DNA from: Planctomycetia bacterium
GTDB lineage: Bacteria; Planctomycetota; Planctomycetia; Pirellulales; UBA1268
Direction: 5' to 3'
DNA length: 47,560 nucleotides
NCBI GenBank assembly: GCA_009926295.1
Contig: RFPF01000001.1
Span: 1-47,560 of the forward strand
In this document: positions 1 through 8,367 of the stretch, one piece after another
How the letters are laid out: each line of letters opens with the position of its first letter
How positions within the stretch are numbered: position 1 is the first letter of the stretch
Position numbers and translations under genes: made by a program
Notes under the pieces: model-generated
The model's input: only the letters and a program-made list of their open reading frames with translations
Databases searched by the model: none
What the model was told of the DNA's origin: nothing

Positions 1-567
1 CGCTCGGATACTCCGCTCGCCTCGCGATCCAAGAGGATCGTGTTCGTCGGACAGATGATTCACCGCAAGGGCGTGGACGTGCTGCTCGAGGCCTTCGAAC
101 GTTCCGGCCTCGCCGGGGCAGGCTGGCAGCTCGAGATGTTCGGCAGCGGCCCGCTCGGCGGGCTGGCAGCGGGCCGTGCCGGAGTGAGGCATGTGGAATT
201 CAGCCCGCCGGAAGTCGTCGCCCGGGCGGTCGGAGCCGCCCGCATCTGCGTGATGCCCAGCCGCGACGACAACTGGCCGTTGGCACTCCATGAGGGCGCT
301 TCCGCCGGCTGCCTCCTGCTGACCACATTGGCCGTGGGGTCGAGCAGCGAACTCGTAGGGCCCGCCAACGGGCTCGTGGTCTCGCCCGGCGATCCGGCCG
401 CCCTCAGCGATGCCCTGCTGAAACTCGCGGCGTTCGACGAGGTGCAGCTTGCTCGCGCGGAAGCTGCCAGCTTGGAAAGGGCCGGCTTGTTCGGTCCGGC
501 TGCGTTCGCCGACTCCCTGCGGCACATTTGCACGACGCTGCTCCCCGCGGAGGTGTTCGGGAAGTGA
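1..567 (+). CDS. Glycosyltransferase family 4, C-terminal part (5' end outside window)
   Basis: The reading frame is open from base 1, so the N-terminal acceptor domain lies upstream of the window. What remains is the nucleotide-sugar-binding half of a GT-B enzyme. It begins with a beta-strand and turn typical of GT4 proteins (IVFVGQMIHRKGVDVLLEAF), followed by a DDNWPLALHEGASAG segment that matches the GT4 active-site loop, with a D-x7-E variant of the usual E-x7-E, and the common ending NGLVVSPGDPAALSDAL. Such enzymes transfer a sugar from an NDP or GDP donor during exopolysaccharide or O-antigen assembly at the cytoplasmic membrane face. The stop overlaps the next gene's GTG (GTGA), which suggests translational coupling. 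The ATG at 40 is internal, not the start. Donor and acceptor cannot be told from sequence. Confidence 0.88.
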   Translation, partial: RSDTPLASRSKRIVFVGQMIHRKGVDVLLEAFERSGLAGAGWQLEMFGSGPLGGLAAGRAGVRHVEFSPPEVVARAVGAARICVMPSRDDNWPLALHEGASAGCLLLTTLAVGSSSELVGPANGLVVSPGDPAALSDALLKLAAFDEVQLARAEAASLERAGLFGPAAFADSLRHICTTLLPAEVFGK

Positions 568-1832
568 GCCGTGAATCACGGCCGATGCGCGTGATCGTGA
601 GTTCGGGAGTGGGGCGAATCCACGCGATCGAGACCGCCGTTTCGTTGCTCGACGCGGGGCTCGACGTGCGCGTGGTGACGGGCTGGGTTCCATCCCGCGT
701 GATGGCCCCGGTCGCTCGCCTGGCAGGCGGACTGATCGGCCGGCCGAACCTCGATCGTCGCCTGCAGGCCCGTTTGGCGGATGGACGGCTCCCGCGTAGC
801 AGGATCCACACGTGCGGGCTGGCGGAAGGTCTCTCCCAGGCGGGGACCCGGCTGGGTGAGTACGGCATCCTGCCCTACTGCGCCACGAATCGCCTCACGT
901 GGCGGCTGTTCGGCTATGCCTCGCGGCGTCACCTCCACTCCGCGGACATCTTCCACGTGCGCAGTGGAGCCGGGCAGGGCGGGGCGATTGCGACGGCCCG
1001 ACGACGGGGCATGAGGATCATCGTGGACCACAGCATCGCGCATCCCACCGAGATGGAACGCACGCTCGGCCCCATCTACACCCGTCAAGGACTGCCTTTC
1101 CGGATGGGCATGAACTCGCCGTTCTGGCGGCTCGTGCTCGACGATTGCTCCGCTGCGGACGTCGTGATCCTCAACTCTGATTACGTCCGGGATTCGTTTG
1201 TTGCCGCCGGCTTTCCGGAGGCACGATGCGCGACGGTGTATCTCGGGGTGCGTGAAGACTTCATCGGCCTGAAACGGGACTATGCCCGGTCCTCACCGAT
1301 ACGGCTGCTCTTCACGGGCGCGTTCGGCCTGCGAAAAGGAGCCTGCGAGATGGCCGAGGCGTGCCGGTCGCTCGATGAGCGGGGCATCGCCTACGAACTG
1401 CTCGTGGCGGGAAGTGCGGCCGAGGGCAAGCCCCTGATGGATCGGATGAACCTCCGTGGCAGCATTCGGTACCTGGGCGTGCTGCTGCAGGACGACCTCA
1501 AGACGCTCCTCGCCACCTCAGACCTGTACGTGTTTCCCACGCATGCCGAGGGGTGCGCCAGGTCCGCGATGGAAGCGATGGCCGCTGGGCTCCCCGTGAT
1601 CACCACCCGGGAATGCGGCCTGCCGGCACGCCACGGCCTGGACGGCTGGCTGGTGCCGCGGGGCGACCCCGCAGCGCTCGCCTCCGCCATCGAGCGCCTG
1701 GCGGACGACGAGCCGCTTCGAGAATCGCTCGGCCGGCAGGCGCAGCAGCGCGTGGCCGAGGAATTTCGCTGGTCGCACTATGCGGGCCGTCTCACGTCGA
1801 TCTATCGTGACGTCCTCGCACGGAACTCCTGA
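564..1832 (+). CDS. Glycosyltransferase family 4
   Basis: A complete GT-B enzyme of about 422 residues. The N-terminal Rossmann half starts MRVIVSSGVGRIHAIETA. The C-terminal half has the donor-binding signature RLLFTGAFGLRKGACEMAEA, then PTHAEGCARSAMEAMAAGLP with the E-x7-E pair, then DGWLVPRGDPAALASAIERL. I chose GTG at 564 because it overlaps the upstream stop as GTGA, a junction used repeatedly in this locus. ATG 585 (before RVIVSSGVGR) is an equally reasonable start. The gene lies in a run of glycosyltransferases, so the likely role is adding one sugar to a lipid-linked repeat unit. Specificity is unknown. Confidence 0.9.
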   Translation: MSRESRPMRVIVSSGVGRIHAIETAVSLLDAGLDVRVVTGWVPSRVMAPVARLAGGLIGRPNLDRRLQARLADGRLPRSRIHTCGLAEGLSQAGTRLGEYGILPYCATNRLTWRLFGYASRRHLHSADIFHVRSGAGQGGAIATARRRGMRIIVDHSIAHPTEMERTLGPIYTRQGLPFRMGMNSPFWRLVLDDCSAADVVILNSDYVRDSFVAAGFPEARCATVYLGVREDFIGLKRDYARSSPIRLLFTGAFGLRKGACEMAEACRSLDERGIAYELLVAGSAAEGKPLMDRMNLRGSIRYLGVLLQDDLKTLLATSDLYVFPTHAEGCARSAMEAMAAGLPVITTRECGLPARHGLDGWLVPRGDPAALASAIERLADDEPLRESLGRQAQQRVAEEFRWSHYAGRLTSIYRDVLARNS

Positions 1833-1845
1833 GCCGGGCAGCGCC

Positions 1846-2643
1846 ATGCTTCACGAACCCCGCATCGCCTTCTACCGCCGGACGATCGAGCGGTGGATCC
1901 CGTCCACGGACGCGAGCGTGCTGGTGGTGGGCGGGGGAGAAAACGACCGCGACGTGTTCCGCTCCCTCGGCTTCCGCAAGGTGACGATCTCCAACGTCGC
2001 GTCGGCGCTCGCCCGGGCCGATTGCGACCCCTTTGAAACGATGGCGCTCGACGCGGAGCGGCTGGAACTGCCCGACGAGGCGTTCGACTACGCCGTCGTC
2101 CACGCGGTCCTGCATCACTGCGCGAGCCCGCACGCCGCATTGCTGGAACTCTACCGCGTGGCACGGAAGGCGGTCATCTTCTTCGAATCCCGCGACAGTG
2201 TCACGATGCGTGCCCTCGGAGCGCTCGGTTTGTCGTACGTCTACGAGTATCCCGCCGTAATCAACAACAACTGCGAGGCCGGGGGCGTCCGCGACACGGA
2301 GATTCCCAACTTCATCTACCGCTGGACGGAACGCGAGGTCGAGAAGACGATCTCCTGCTACGCACCTCACGCCAAGCATCGATTCGAGTATGCCCGCGGC
2401 AGCACGTACGAGATCATGGGCGGCTGGTCTCCCAAGGCGATCGTGGTGCGGCTGCTCATCCCGTTCTACAAGGCTTTCGTGTGGCTGTTCCCCGGACAGC
2501 AAAATATGTTCGCAGTGAAGATCCTCAAGCCGTCTCTTCCCGCCGATCTCCAGCCGTGGCTGGTGATGCGCGATGGACGCGTCGCGTTCAGCCGCGAATG
2601 GGCCGCGATTCACGCGCCCGCGGCCGCCCGGGCCTGCGAATGA
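1846..2643 (+). CDS. Class I SAM-dependent methyltransferase
   Basis: A protein of 265 residues with a Methyltransf_11-like Rossmann fold. The SAM-binding motif I is VLVVGGGENDRDVFRSLG near residues 22-39. A later acidic strand and the VHAVLHHCASPHAALLELYR segment match the motif between motif II and III of ubiE/Methyltransf_11 enzymes. The C-terminal 100 residues contain an aromatic, partly hydrophobic stretch (LLIPFYKAFVWLFPG), so membrane association is possible. ATG 1846 is chosen because upstream codons belong to the tail of the preceding glycosyltransferase. The stop overlaps the next start (ATGATGA region at 2640-2645). Given the context, the likely substrate is a sugar or glycan intermediate; this is inference. 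Confidence 0.85.
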   Translation: MLHEPRIAFYRRTIERWIPSTDASVLVVGGGENDRDVFRSLGFRKVTISNVASALARADCDPFETMALDAERLELPDEAFDYAVVHAVLHHCASPHAALLELYRVARKAVIFFESRDSVTMRALGALGLSYVYEYPAVINNNCEAGGVRDTEIPNFIYRWTEREVEKTISCYAPHAKHRFEYARGSTYEIMGGWSPKAIVVRLLIPFYKAFVWLFPGQQNMFAVKILKPSLPADLQPWLVMRDGRVAFSREWAAIHAPAAARACE

Positions 2644-3435
2644 TGCCGCGGCTGGGCATCGTCGTACCCTCCAGAAATGCAGCCGCGACCATCGGCAGCA
2701 CCCTGGGCGCGCTCCGCGAGATTCCCGGAGTGGAGGCGGACGTCATCGTCGTCGATGGCCACTCGGAAGATGGCACCGCCGATCTGGCTTCGGCGATGGG
2801 CGCCCGCCCCCGCCGGCATCTACGACGCGATCAATGCCGGGCTGGAGGCGGTCGAGGGAGAATGGCTGACGTACATCAACGCCGACGACATCCTGTATGT
2901 CGATGGGCTCGCGGCTCGCCTCGTCGGGGCTGCGAACCACGACGTCACGTACGGGCCCGTGGACTTCGTCGATGCAGCAGGTTGTCATCTGCATCGCTGG
3001 CACTCCGCGCGGCCGGCGCACCTTCTCTGTCTTTACCGCGCAGGCATGAGCCCGCTCCTGCAGCAGGGAACGGTGTTCCGCCGAGAGGTGTTCCGCCGAC
3101 TGCGTGGATTCGACACGCGGTGGCAGCTCGTCGCCGACGCCGATTTCTGGTTTCGCGCGGCCGAGCAGGGATTCCGCTTCCAGAGGACGACCGCCGCTTC
3201 CGTCGCGGCATTTCGCATGCATCCCCTCCAGGCGGGCCGGCTCCGGGCGGATGAATCCAGGCGAGAGCACGCGACCATGATCGCCTCGCACCGGGCGTGC
3301 GGGGCGTGGCCAGGCATGGCTGCTGCGTGGGCATGGCGAGCCGGCAATTGGCGGAGTTACCTGCGGCGCCTGTCGAGGATCGGCGGCGGCGATTTGAGGA
3401 ATGCGCTCGGCAGCTACGCGACGGGCGCCCCGTGA
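2640..3435 (+). pseudogene. Glycosyltransferase family 2, interrupted by a frameshift
   Basis: Two adjacent frames encode the two halves of one GT2 protein. The first, from ATG 2640 (or 2643), gives LGIVVPSRNAAATIGSTLGA and IVVDGHSEDGTADLASAMGAR. The second, one frame over, picks up with GIYDAINAGLEAVEGEWLTY, INADDILYVDG (the DXD-type metal site) and FDTRWQLVADADFWFRAAEQ. The switch occurs between about 2805 and 2815 in the C-rich run cgcccgcccccgcc. Compared with usual GT2 spacing, a few residues before GIYDA also appear to be missing, so a small deletion of a length not divisible by three fits best. Neither half alone would work. Either this is a real mutation or the assembly lost bases in a GC-rich repeat. 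The 3' end overlaps the next gene as GTGA. Confidence 0.82.
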
Positions 3436-4655
3436 GCGAGCCACCCGACCACCCCGGTCCCTCCAGCCTCCACGTGATCACGGGGCTTTGGCGACACACT
3501 GGCGGACCCGCCGAGACGGTTCCCGCCCTCTGCGGCGGCCTCGTGCGTGCGGGGGCTCCGGTCACGCTCGCCACGCTGGCGGGCGACCTGGCCGATCCCG
3601 TGCGGACCGCCGCAGCGGCAGGCGTCGACGTGAGGACGTTTCCGGCCAGCGTCCGCCACACCATGTGGTACAGCCGCAGCCTGCACGCCGCTCTCCCCGA
3701 TCTCGTCGCCGATCACGACCTCGTGCACGCCCACGCGATGTGGCAGGCGCCGGGGTGGCTTGCCTGCGAGGAGGCCGTGCGCCGGGGCAAACCGTTGGTG
3801 ATCTCGCCACGTGGCTCGCTGCTGCCCCGACGGCTGGCCAAGAGCCGGCTCAAGAAGCGACTCGCGTCACTGCTCTTCGATGGCCGCAACGTCCGACGCT
3901 GCAGCCTCATGCACGCGACGTCCGACGAAGAAGCGGGGTCGATCCGCACGTTCGGATACCGCGGTCCGATCGCCGTCATTCCCAACGGGATCGAGGTTCC
4001 GGACGATTCGACGCTGCGGCTCGCCGCCGGGCGGTGCGCCGCCCTTCATTGTCGATATCCCGAGACCGCGGGCAGGCGGTTGCTCCTGTTTCTGTCGCGC
4101 ATCGAACCCATCAAGGGGGTCACCTCGCTCGCAAAGGCGTGGGGACGGCTGGCGGCCGGCCATCCGGAATGGCACCTCGTGATCGCCGGGCCGGCGGAAC
4201 GGAATCATGATCACGAGGTGTGCGAAATCCTCGACTCGTCTGGCGTCCTGCACCGCACAACGCTCGCCGGTCCGCTCTACGGTGACGATCGCGAAGCGGC
4301 GTTCGCGGCGTGTGAAGTCTTCGTGCTGCCGACCACGAGCGAAAATTTCGGGATGGTGATCGGCGAGGCGCTGGCCCGCGGCCGCCCCGTGATCACCACA
4401 CTGGGTGCGCCGTGGCCCGGCATCGTCGATCATGACTGCGGCTGGCGGATCCCCCTGGGAGACGGGTGCCTCGTGGAGTGTCTCGACGGGGCGATGTCGA
4501 CGCCGCCCTCGACCCTCCGCGCGATGGGAGACCGCGGGCGGGGCTGGATGCAGCGGGACTTCTCCTGGCCCTCCATCTGCGGCCGCATGCGCGGGGCCTA
4601 TGATTGGACCCTGGGTCGTGTGGCCGCCACGCCACCCGACGTGCGAATCACTTGA
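3432..4655 (+). CDS. Glycosyltransferase family 4
   Basis: About 407 residues, starting at GTG 3432, whose TGA neighbour ends the previous gene (GTGA overlap). The N-terminal half opens LHVITGLWRHTGGPAETVPA, a glycine-rich loop typical of GT4 acceptor domains, and includes HAHAMWQAPGW. The C-terminal half has LLLFLSRIEPIKGVTSLAKA, then LPTTSENFGMVIGEALARG with the E-x7-E residues, then RPVITTLGAPW. Proteins of this kind (WcaI/WbuB/PimA-like GT-B retaining enzymes) transfer sugars in capsule, exopolysaccharide or LPS assembly. A 74-nt gap follows, the first real break in the run of overlapping genes, so the epimerase may have its own ribosome loading. Confidence 0.9.
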   Translation: MSEPPDHPGPSSLHVITGLWRHTGGPAETVPALCGGLVRAGAPVTLATLAGDLADPVRTAAAAGVDVRTFPASVRHTMWYSRSLHAALPDLVADHDLVHAHAMWQAPGWLACEEAVRRGKPLVISPRGSLLPRRLAKSRLKKRLASLLFDGRNVRRCSLMHATSDEEAGSIRTFGYRGPIAVIPNGIEVPDDSTLRLAAGRCAALHCRYPETAGRRLLLFLSRIEPIKGVTSLAKAWGRLAAGHPEWHLVIAGPAERNHDHEVCEILDSSGVLHRTTLAGPLYGDDREAAFAACEVFVLPTTSENFGMVIGEALARGRPVITTLGAPWPGIVDHDCGWRIPLGDGCLVECLDGAMSTPPSTLRAMGDRGRGWMQRDFSWPSICGRMRGAYDWTLGRVAATPPDVRIT

Positions 4656-4729
4656 TGAACAACCGGCCGGGCGACGCTACCATTACCGGGGGCAGGTCGG
4701 TCGCACAACAACACCCGGGGAAACGCCTC

Positions 4730-5890
4730 ATGGGAACGGAAAAGATTGCCGTCGTCACCGGCGCGGGGGGATTCATCGGCGGGCATCTCATCTCCTCGCT
4801 GCTTCGCATCCCGGGCGTGCGGGTCCGGGCTGCCGACATCAAGCCGCTTGCAGACTGGTATCAGGTGTTCGACGACGCGGAGAACCATGCCGGCGCCCTC
4901 GACGGGGATGTCCGAGACTTCGCCGTCTGTCGGGAGCTCTGCTCGGAAGCCAGCGATGTCTACCAGCTCGCCGCCGACATGGGGGGCATGGGTTTCATCG
5001 AAAACAACAAGGCGCTCTGCATGCTGAGCGTCCTCACGAACACCCACATGCTGCTCGCCGCACAGGAGGCGGGTGTCGGACGGTTCTTCTTCAGCTCGTC
5101 TGCCTGCGTCTACAACGCCGAGAAACAACTCGACCCCGACGTCACGGCGCTCGCGGAGGCCGACGCCTACCCCGCACTGCCGGAGGATGGGTATGGCTGG
5201 GAGAAGCTCTTCAGCGAGCGCATGTGCCGGCACTTCCGGGAGGATTTCGGGATCCAGACCCGCGTGGCCCGGTTTCACAACGTGTACGGACCTCATGGCA
5301 CCTGGTACGGAGGTCGCGAGAAGGCCCCAGCCGCGATCTGCCGCAAGGTGATCGCGGCGAAGGCGTCCGGCGACCACACCATCGAGATCTGGGGAGACGG
5401 GCATCAGACCCGCTCGTTCATGTTCATCGACGACTGCGTCCTCGGAATCCGCAAACTCATGGATTCGACGGTCCTCGAGCCGATCAATCTCGGCTCGAGC
5501 GAGATGGTCACGATCAACCAGCTCGTCGACATCGCCGAAGACGTCGCGGGCATCAAGCTCGAGCGCAGGTACAAGCTCGACGCTCCGCGGGGTGTCGCCG
5601 GCCGCAACAGCGACAACACGAAGATCAAGCGTCATCTGGGCTGGGAACCCTCCACCTCGCTCCGCGACGGAATCGCCGCCACGTATCGATGGATCGAGCA
5701 GGAGTTCCATGCGCTCGGTGCCCAGGGCAGCAACGCTGCGATTCAGGGCATGGGCACGAGTTCATTCAGCCATGGGGCCAAGGCGATTCCGGGCGACGGC
5801 TTCCTCGCCGAATCGCGGTTTCTGGATACGTGGCGGCAGGGCATCCCAGCCGGCTACGGTTCACACCCGCCGGTGAGAGCGGGCGGGTGA
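4730..5890 (+). CDS. GDP-mannose 3,5-epimerase-like NAD-dependent epimerase
   Basis: An extended short-chain dehydrogenase/reductase of 386 residues. The NAD-binding site is GAGGFIGG at residues 11-18. It carries the hallmarks of GDP-D-mannose 3',5'-epimerase as known from plants: YQLAADMGGMGFIENN near 78-93, SSACVY with the catalytic-type Cys126, the YxxxK pair in YGWEK (155-159), FHNVYGPHGTWYGGREKAP (182-200), and GRNSDN. That enzyme family converts GDP-D-mannose to GDP-L-galactose (and GDP-L-gulose). Here it would supply a GDP-L-sugar for the surrounding glycosyltransferases. The last 55-60 residues, after the usual C-terminal helix, form a Gly/Ser-rich extension I do not recognise. Its stop overlaps the next GTG. 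Ordinary sugar epimerases lack the GGREKAP block, so the assignment is fairly firm. Confidence 0.9.
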   Translation: MGTEKIAVVTGAGGFIGGHLISSLLRIPGVRVRAADIKPLADWYQVFDDAENHAGALDGDVRDFAVCRELCSEASDVYQLAADMGGMGFIENNKALCMLSVLTNTHMLLAAQEAGVGRFFFSSSACVYNAEKQLDPDVTALAEADAYPALPEDGYGWEKLFSERMCRHFREDFGIQTRVARFHNVYGPHGTWYGGREKAPAAICRKVIAAKASGDHTIEIWGDGHQTRSFMFIDDCVLGIRKLMDSTVLEPINLGSSEMVTINQLVDIAEDVAGIKLERRYKLDAPRGVAGRNSDNTKIKRHLGWEPSTSLRDGIAATYRWIEQEFHALGAQGSNAAIQGMGTSSFSHGAKAIPGDGFLAESRFLDTWRQGIPAGYGSHPPVRAGG

Positions 5891-7158
5891 AGCGCAATCC
5901 GCAGGTTCCCGCGGAGGCCTCGCAGGGGAGGGCGACCCGCACCCTGCTCATCATCAGCCAGGTGTACGTGCCCGATCCCGCATCGGTGGGCCAGCACGTG
6001 GCCGACGTCGCCGAGGAAATGGCGCATCGCGGCTGGAGGGTCGTCGTCTACACGTCGGCCCGCGGCTACGAGGATCCATCGACCCGGTATCCACGGCGAG
6101 AGATACGCGGGGGAGTTGACGTGAGGAGGCTGCCGTTCTCGAGCTTCGGCAAGTCCTCCATCCGTGCCCGCTTGCTCGGGCAGGTGCTTTTCCTGGCCCA
6201 GGCCATGCTGCGAGGCCTCTGCCTGGGACGCGTCGACGCCGTCCTCGCCAGCACGAGTCCGCCCTTCGCCGGTGCGGGCGGCGCGGCGATTTCCCGGCTG
6301 CGCAACGCGTCCCTGCTGTGGTGGGTCATGGATCTCAATCCCGACCAGTTGGTGGCCGCCGGCCGCATCTCACCGGCATCGCCGTTCGTGCGACTCTTCG
6401 ACTGGCTCAACCGCTGCACGCTCCGTCGGGCAGACACGGTGGTCGTACTCGACCGCTTCATGCAGGAACGGGTGTCCGCCAAGTTGGACGTGGCGAAAAA
6501 ACTCCGGGTCATCCCACCGTGGCCTCACGACGACGACCTCGCTTCAACCGTTGGCTCGCCGCTCTCGTTCCGGTCGGCCCATGGGCTCGAGGGCAAATTC
6601 GTCGTCATGTACTCCGGAAACCACAGCCCGCACAATCCGCTCGATACGCTTCTCGAAGCCGCGAAAGCGCTCGAGGCGGACGACGGCATCCGTTTCGTGT
6701 TCATCGGCGGCGGGGCGGGCAAGGAGGACGTCGATCGGATGATCGCGGCAGGCGCCCGTAACATCCTGTCGCTGCCCTACCAGCCGAAAAACGCCCTCGG
6801 AGCGACCTTGGGTGCGGCCGACGTCCACGTGGTGTCGATCGGTGATGCGATGGTGGGAATCATCCATCCCTGCAAGATCTACGGGGCGATGGCGATCGGT
6901 CGTCCGATCCTGCTTTTTGGCCCACGTTCGTGCCATGCCGCCGACATCATGGACGAGGAAACGATCGGCTGGCATGTCTCTCACGGCGACGTGGTGGAGA
7001 CCGTCGCCGCGATCCGGGAGGCCAGGACGATGACCTCTGAAGAGCGGGATCGTGTCGGCTTGCGGGCTCGTGCCGTCGCCGCCGAGCGGTTCACCAAGGA
7101 AAGACTGCTCGCCCGTTTCTGCGACCTCATCGGGCGAAACCACGACGATGAATCCTGA
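5887..7158 (+). CDS. Glycosyltransferase family 4 (WbuB/WcaI-like)
   Basis: About 423 residues, begun at GTG 5887 in a GTGA overlap with the epimerase. The N-terminal half has LLIISQVYVPDPASVGQHVA and LWWVMDLNPDQLVAAG, both very like the WbuB/WcaI branch of GT4. The C-terminal half has FVVMYSGNHSPHNPLDTLLE and an IYGAMAIGRPILLFG block instead of the classic E-x7-E loop, again as in that branch. WbuB-type enzymes transfer L-fucose or N-acetyl amino-sugars onto lipid-linked intermediates. The adjacency to a GDP-sugar epimerase makes a GDP-linked donor plausible but unproven. Confidence 0.88.
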   Translation: MKRNPQVPAEASQGRATRTLLIISQVYVPDPASVGQHVADVAEEMAHRGWRVVVYTSARGYEDPSTRYPRREIRGGVDVRRLPFSSFGKSSIRARLLGQVLFLAQAMLRGLCLGRVDAVLASTSPPFAGAGGAAISRLRNASLLWWVMDLNPDQLVAAGRISPASPFVRLFDWLNRCTLRRADTVVVLDRFMQERVSAKLDVAKKLRVIPPWPHDDDLASTVGSPLSFRSAHGLEGKFVVMYSGNHSPHNPLDTLLEAAKALEADDGIRFVFIGGGAGKEDVDRMIAAGARNILSLPYQPKNALGATLGAADVHVVSIGDAMVGIIHPCKIYGAMAIGRPILLFGPRSCHAADIMDEETIGWHVSHGDVVETVAAIREARTMTSEERDRVGLRARAVAAERFTKERLLARFCDLIGRNHDDES

Positions 7159-7188
7159 TCTTCTCGAGCCCAGGGCGGCCACGAGGTG

Positions 7189-8367
7189 ATGAACGCCGTT
7201 CGAGCTTGGAACGTGTGCCTCACCCACGACCCTTGCCTGGCTGGGCTGTACCGCGCCGTGAACGATTTCTCGAGGGGGCTCCGCGCCCCGATCCTGTCCT
7301 TCGACGACGGACGAATCGATCGACGCCGGCTTGGCGACGCTGACGGGGCCCACCGGGTTCCGTGTGGCCGGAGCCCCCTGTTCCGGGACTGCCATCTGCT
7401 CTCCCGGGTCGCCTCGAAGCAGGGCGATGAGCTGCTGCGTGATGCGAACCTCCTCGTCGCGCACTCGCTTTTTCGAGCGCACGTGCCCTGGGTACGAGGT
7501 CGGGCCCTCCTTCACGTGGGACGGTATTGGGTCGTTCCCCACGGCTGCCTCGATCCGTGGGGCCTGCGGCGCCGGGCGGCGGCGAAGCGGCTCTGGCTCT
7601 CGCTGTGGGGAATCCGCTGCCTCGCCGACGCCGAACACGTCGTGTTTTCGTCGCGGGGCGAGCACCGGAAGGCGCACCACTGGCTGACGAAAGACAACGG
7701 TGTCGTGATCCACTGGCCGGTCGACATTCCAGACCTCGGGGCCAGGAACGAGCGCCGCGATCACTTCCGCGGGCTTTTTCGAATCCCGTCGGATGCACGC
7801 CTGCTGCTCTCGGTGGGCAGGCTCCACTCGATGAAGCGGCCGCTGGCCATGCTCCGGGCGTTCGCGGCCGGCGCCGCGGATACGTGCCATCTGCTCGTCG
7901 CGGGGATGGATGGCGACCTTACTCGCAATCAGGTTGCAGCGGCCGTCCCGGAAAAAGTTCGAAAGCGGGTGCACGTGGTGGGGCCCCTTCAAGGCGCGGA
8001 CCTCGCCGATGCCTTCCTCGCGTCCGATGCATTCATCTCGCTGTCGTATCGTGAGAACTTCGGATACGCGCTCTGTGACGCACTCGCATATGGACTTCCC
8101 GTGATCGTCACGCCCGGTCACGACATCGTCGACGACCTGCCTGCGACGGACGCCGGCCGGCTCGCCTGCGGATGGCTGCTCCCGGACGACGGCCTCTCCG
8201 CTGCGCGGGCGGCGATCGCCGAATTCTCGGAAGCCGCAGGTGAGCAGCTCATATCGACCGGGGCGGCTGGCCGGGCGTGGGCTGAACGGCACCTGTCGCG
8301 GAGCCGTTTTGAAGAGGCCGTCGCCGCCCTCGCATCTTCACCCGTTCGTCCAACCGGAGCCCCATGA
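7189..8367 (+). CDS. Glycosyltransferase family 4
   Basis: About 392 residues. The C-terminal donor-binding half is clear: LLLSVGRLHSMKRPLAMLRA, HLLVAGMDG, then LSYRENFGYALCDALAYGLP. In this last motif the second acid of the usual E-x7-E pair is Asp instead of Glu. The N-terminal half is less conserved and begins WNVCLTHDPCLAGLYRAVND. Start: ATG 7189 is preceded by an in-frame GTG at 7186 and a GAGG-like ribosome site, so either could be used. There are 30 nt after the previous gene; the stop overlaps the next start as ATGA. Likely one sugar-adding step of the same glycan. Confidence 0.87.
   Translation: MNAVRAWNVCLTHDPCLAGLYRAVNDFSRGLRAPILSFDDGRIDRRRLGDADGAHRVPCGRSPLFRDCHLLSRVASKQGDELLRDANLLVAHSLFRAHVPWVRGRALLHVGRYWVVPHGCLDPWGLRRRAAAKRLWLSLWGIRCLADAEHVVFSSRGEHRKAHHWLTKDNGVVIHWPVDIPDLGARNERRDHFRGLFRIPSDARLLLSVGRLHSMKRPLAMLRAFAAGAADTCHLLVAGMDGDLTRNQVAAAVPEKVRKRVHVVGPLQGADLADAFLASDAFISLSYRENFGYALCDALAYGLPVIVTPGHDIVDDLPATDAGRLACGWLLPDDGLSAARAAIAEFSEAAGEQLISTGAAGRAWAERHLSRSRFEEAVAALASSPVRPTGAP

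Noticed and set aside
4405..5886. Long frame upstream of the WbuB-like gene, overlapping the epimerase
   Set aside because: Arg/Pro/Gly-rich translation is typical of an out-of-frame GC-rich reading; the true start is the GTGA overlap at 5887.
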